Shown: positions 4,819 to 6,527 of the stretch, piece after piece
Layout of the letters: every line of letters begins with the position of its first letter
How positions within the stretch are numbered: position 1 is the first letter of the stretch
Source: Rhodobacteraceae bacterium UBA6236
Lineage (GTDB): Bacteria; Pseudomonadota; Alphaproteobacteria; Rhodobacterales; Rhodobacteraceae
Length of the DNA: 6,527 bases
Direction: 5' to 3'
Assembly: GCA_002440945.1 (NCBI GenBank)
Contig: DJWG01000003.1
Span: 1-6,527 of the forward strand
Program-made: the position numbers and the translations under genes
Notes under the pieces: model-generated
Told to the model about the DNA's origin: nothing
What the model saw: only the letters and a program-made list of their open reading frames with translations
The model's database searches: none

Positions 4819-6527
4819 TCAGCCGCCTGTTCCGAAGGTTGCGTTTCTTCCTGCTGCCGCGCCCGCGCCGAACGCAGCGACTGGTGCGCGATCGCGATCA
4901 GCATCAGCACTGTCGCCCCGACCACCAGCGCGAAGACCCCCAGATCGAAGGCCATGGCGGTCGCGGTGGGGACGGGGCCGATCAGCGGCAGGGTGACGTA
5001 TTGCGCGTGCGCGGTCAGGAAGGGATAGCCGAACAGCCAGGCCCCCATGCCCGTGGCCCCGGCGATCAGAAGCCCGGCGCCCATCCAGCGGATCGGCAGG
5101 ACAACAAGCCGCGCCTCGATCCAGCGGACGTTGGTGGCGATGTATTGCAGCAAAAGCGCAATGGCGAGCGTCACGCCCGCGGAAAAACCGCCCCCCGGCA
5201 GGTCGTGGCCGCGGAAGAAGAAATAGGCCGACAGCACGATCATCACCGGGAACATCCACTGCATGATGACGGAAGGCACGAACATGTAGTCCTTCAGCGC
5301 CAGCGCCTCGACCGCCTGCTGTTCGGGGTTGCCGCGGCTTTCGGTCGCCGGACGGAAGCGGCGCAGCAGCGCGTAGACGCTGAGCGCCACGATGGCCAGG
5401 ACGGTGATTTCGCCCATCGTGTCGAAGGCGCGGAAATCGACGAGGATCACGTTGACGACGTTGGTGCCGCCGCCTTCGTGGTAGGCGTTGCGCAGGAACC
5501 AGTCGCCGATGTTGGTGATGGTGGGGCGCGTCATCACGACATAGGCCACCGCCGAAAGGCCGATCCCCATGACCAGCGCGATGCCAAGGTCGCGGAAGCG
5601 CCGGAACCGGGCGGCGGCAAGGTTGTCGCCGGCGATCTCCTCCTTGCGTTTGGGCAGCCAGCGCAGGCCCAGAAGCAGAAGCACGGTCGTGGCGATTTCG
5701 ACCAGAAGCTGCGTCACGGCAAGATCGGGGGCAGAGAACCACGCGAAGGTCAGGCAGGTGATAAGCCCCGCGCCGCCCAAGAGCACCAGCGCCGCGAAGC
5801 GGTGATACTTGGCCATCCAGGCCGCGCCGATGGCGCAAAGCGCGCCCACCGCCCACATCACGGCAAAAGCCGGGTCCAGGAGCGTCGTTTCAGGCTGCGG
5901 AGCAAGCCGGAAACCACCCCAGAGCGTCGCAAGGGCGGCGGCGATCGTCGCCAGCACCACCAGCCGCAGCTGCGGTTGCAGACGTTCGGTGCCGAACAGC
6001 CGGTGCAGGAGGCGCGGCCATTTCCAGCTCAGCTCCAGCAGCGTGCGTTCGAACATCTTCTGCGCCCGCAGACGGTGCAGCAGCGGCGGACCTTCGGGCC
6101 CGTCCGAGATCTGCCGCGCAAAGACCAGATACAGCGCGGCGCCCAGGATCATGGCCAGGATGCTCATGATCATCGGGGTGTTGAAACCGTGCCAGAGCGC
6201 GATGCTGAAATAGGGCGTGTCGGGGCCCAGCACCGATTGCGCCGCCATGTTCAGGATCGGCCCCAGCGACAGGCCGGGAATGATCCCGACGATAAGACAG
6301 GTCAGCACCAGAAGCTCGACCGGGCGGCGCATCCAGGGCACGGGTTCGTGCGGCTCTTTCGGCAGGCCGACCGGGGCGGGGCCGAAGAAGACGGTCATGA
6401 TGAAGCGCAGCGAATAAGCCACGGCGAAGATGCTGGCCAGAAGCGCGAGGTAGGGCAGCGCGTTGTCCAGCCAGGTGCCGTTGTGCCACTCGACCGCCTC
6501 GGCGAAGAACATTTCCTTGGAGAGAAA
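4815..6527 (-). CDS. mrpA: Mrp Na+/H+ antiporter subunit A with fused MrpB domain (N-terminus missing)
   Basis: C-terminal 570 residues of a fused MrpA/MrpB protein (PhaAB/ShaA type). The frame is open to the window edge, so the ATG at 6512 is internal; the first codons read FLSKE, the conserved lysine motif of a late helix in the NuoL-like antiporter unit. Roughly 370-400 N-terminal residues, including the other NuoL-like ion-path residues, lie to the right. Counting from the Met at 6512: the end of the NuoL-like part and linking helices (1-200); an MbhD/NuoJ-like region with SAPDLAVTQLLVEIATTVLLL (260-280), including a conserved Glu272; an MbhE-like region with GGGTNVVNVILVDFRAFDT and MGEITV (347-371), including conserved Glu368; then an MrpB domain (about 409-546) with FFFRGHDLPGGGFSAGV (430-446). 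A charged tail ends the protein. No separate mrpB exists because it is fused here, giving the six-gene group 2 operon. The stop overlaps the mrpC start. Confidence 0.96.
   Translation of the reverse strand, partial: FLSKEMFFAEAVEWHNGTWLDNALPYLALLASIFAVAYSLRFIMTVFFGPAPVGLPKEPHEPVPWMRRPVELLVLTCLIVGIIPGLSLGPILNMAAQSVLGPDTPYFSIALWHGFNTPMIMSILAMILGAALYLVFARQISDGPEGPPLLHRLRAQKMFERTLLELSWKWPRLLHRLFGTERLQPQLRLVVLATIAAALATLWGGFRLAPQPETTLLDPAFAVMWAVGALCAIGAAWMAKYHRFAALVLLGGAGLITCLTFAWFSAPDLAVTQLLVEIATTVLLLLGLRWLPKRKEEIAGDNLAAARFRRFRDLGIALVMGIGLSAVAYVVMTRPTITNIGDWFLRNAYHEGGGTNVVNVILVDFRAFDTMGEITVLAIVALSVYALLRRFRPATESRGNPEQQAVEALALKDYMFVPSVIMQWMFPVMIVLSAYFFFRGHDLPGGGFSAGVTLAIALLLQYIATNVRWIEARLVVLPIRWMGAGLLIAGATGMGAWLFGYPFLTAHAQYVTLPLIGPVPTATAMAFDLGVFALVVGATVLMLIAIAHQSLRSARARQQEETQPSEQAAE

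Overview
The window is G+C-rich (well over 60% by eye), almost entirely coding, and reads as a chromosomal segment of an alphaproteobacterium. A Rhodobacterales-like source is my best guess, based on codon use, the protein sequences and the fused mrpA/mrpB layout; no rRNA or other taxonomic marker is present to confirm it. I see no mobile elements, tRNAs, CRISPR arrays or phage genes.

Left part, + strand (1-1712): the 3' end of an OmpR/PhoB-type response regulator gene of the QseB/PmrA/TctD kind, followed through a 4-base ATGA overlap by a complete QseC/TctE-type sensor histidine kinase. Together they form one two-component system (TCS). Its start and promoter lie left of the window.

Right part, - strand (1715-6527): a multisubunit Na+(K+)/H+ antiporter operon of the Mrp/Pha/Sha family (CPA3), transcribed right to left in the order mrpA(B)-C-D-E-F-G. 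It is the six-gene 'group 2' layout: the MrpB-type domain is fused to the C-terminus of MrpA, as in rhizobial PhaAB and pseudomonad ShaA. mrpA runs off the right edge, so its N-terminal antiporter half and the operon promoter are not in view. All five gene junctions overlap by 1 or 4 bases, implying one polycistronic message with translational coupling, as expected for subunits of a single membrane complex. MrpA and MrpD are the complex-I-like ion-translocating subunits, MrpC is NuoK-like, and MrpE, MrpF and MrpG are small membrane subunits of the assembled antiporter.

The TCS and the antiporter operon converge tail to tail with only 2 bases between stop codons. Their transcripts probably overlap, since no terminator fits between them. 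The signal sensed by the kinase cannot be read from the sequence. A regulatory link to the antiporter is possible by proximity only.

No intergenic stretch exceeds 2 bases. I found no clear sign of an undescribed system. The items worth a second look are the tight convergent junction, an inverted repeat just beyond the end of mrpG, and a variant ATP-binding (G1) box in the kinase.
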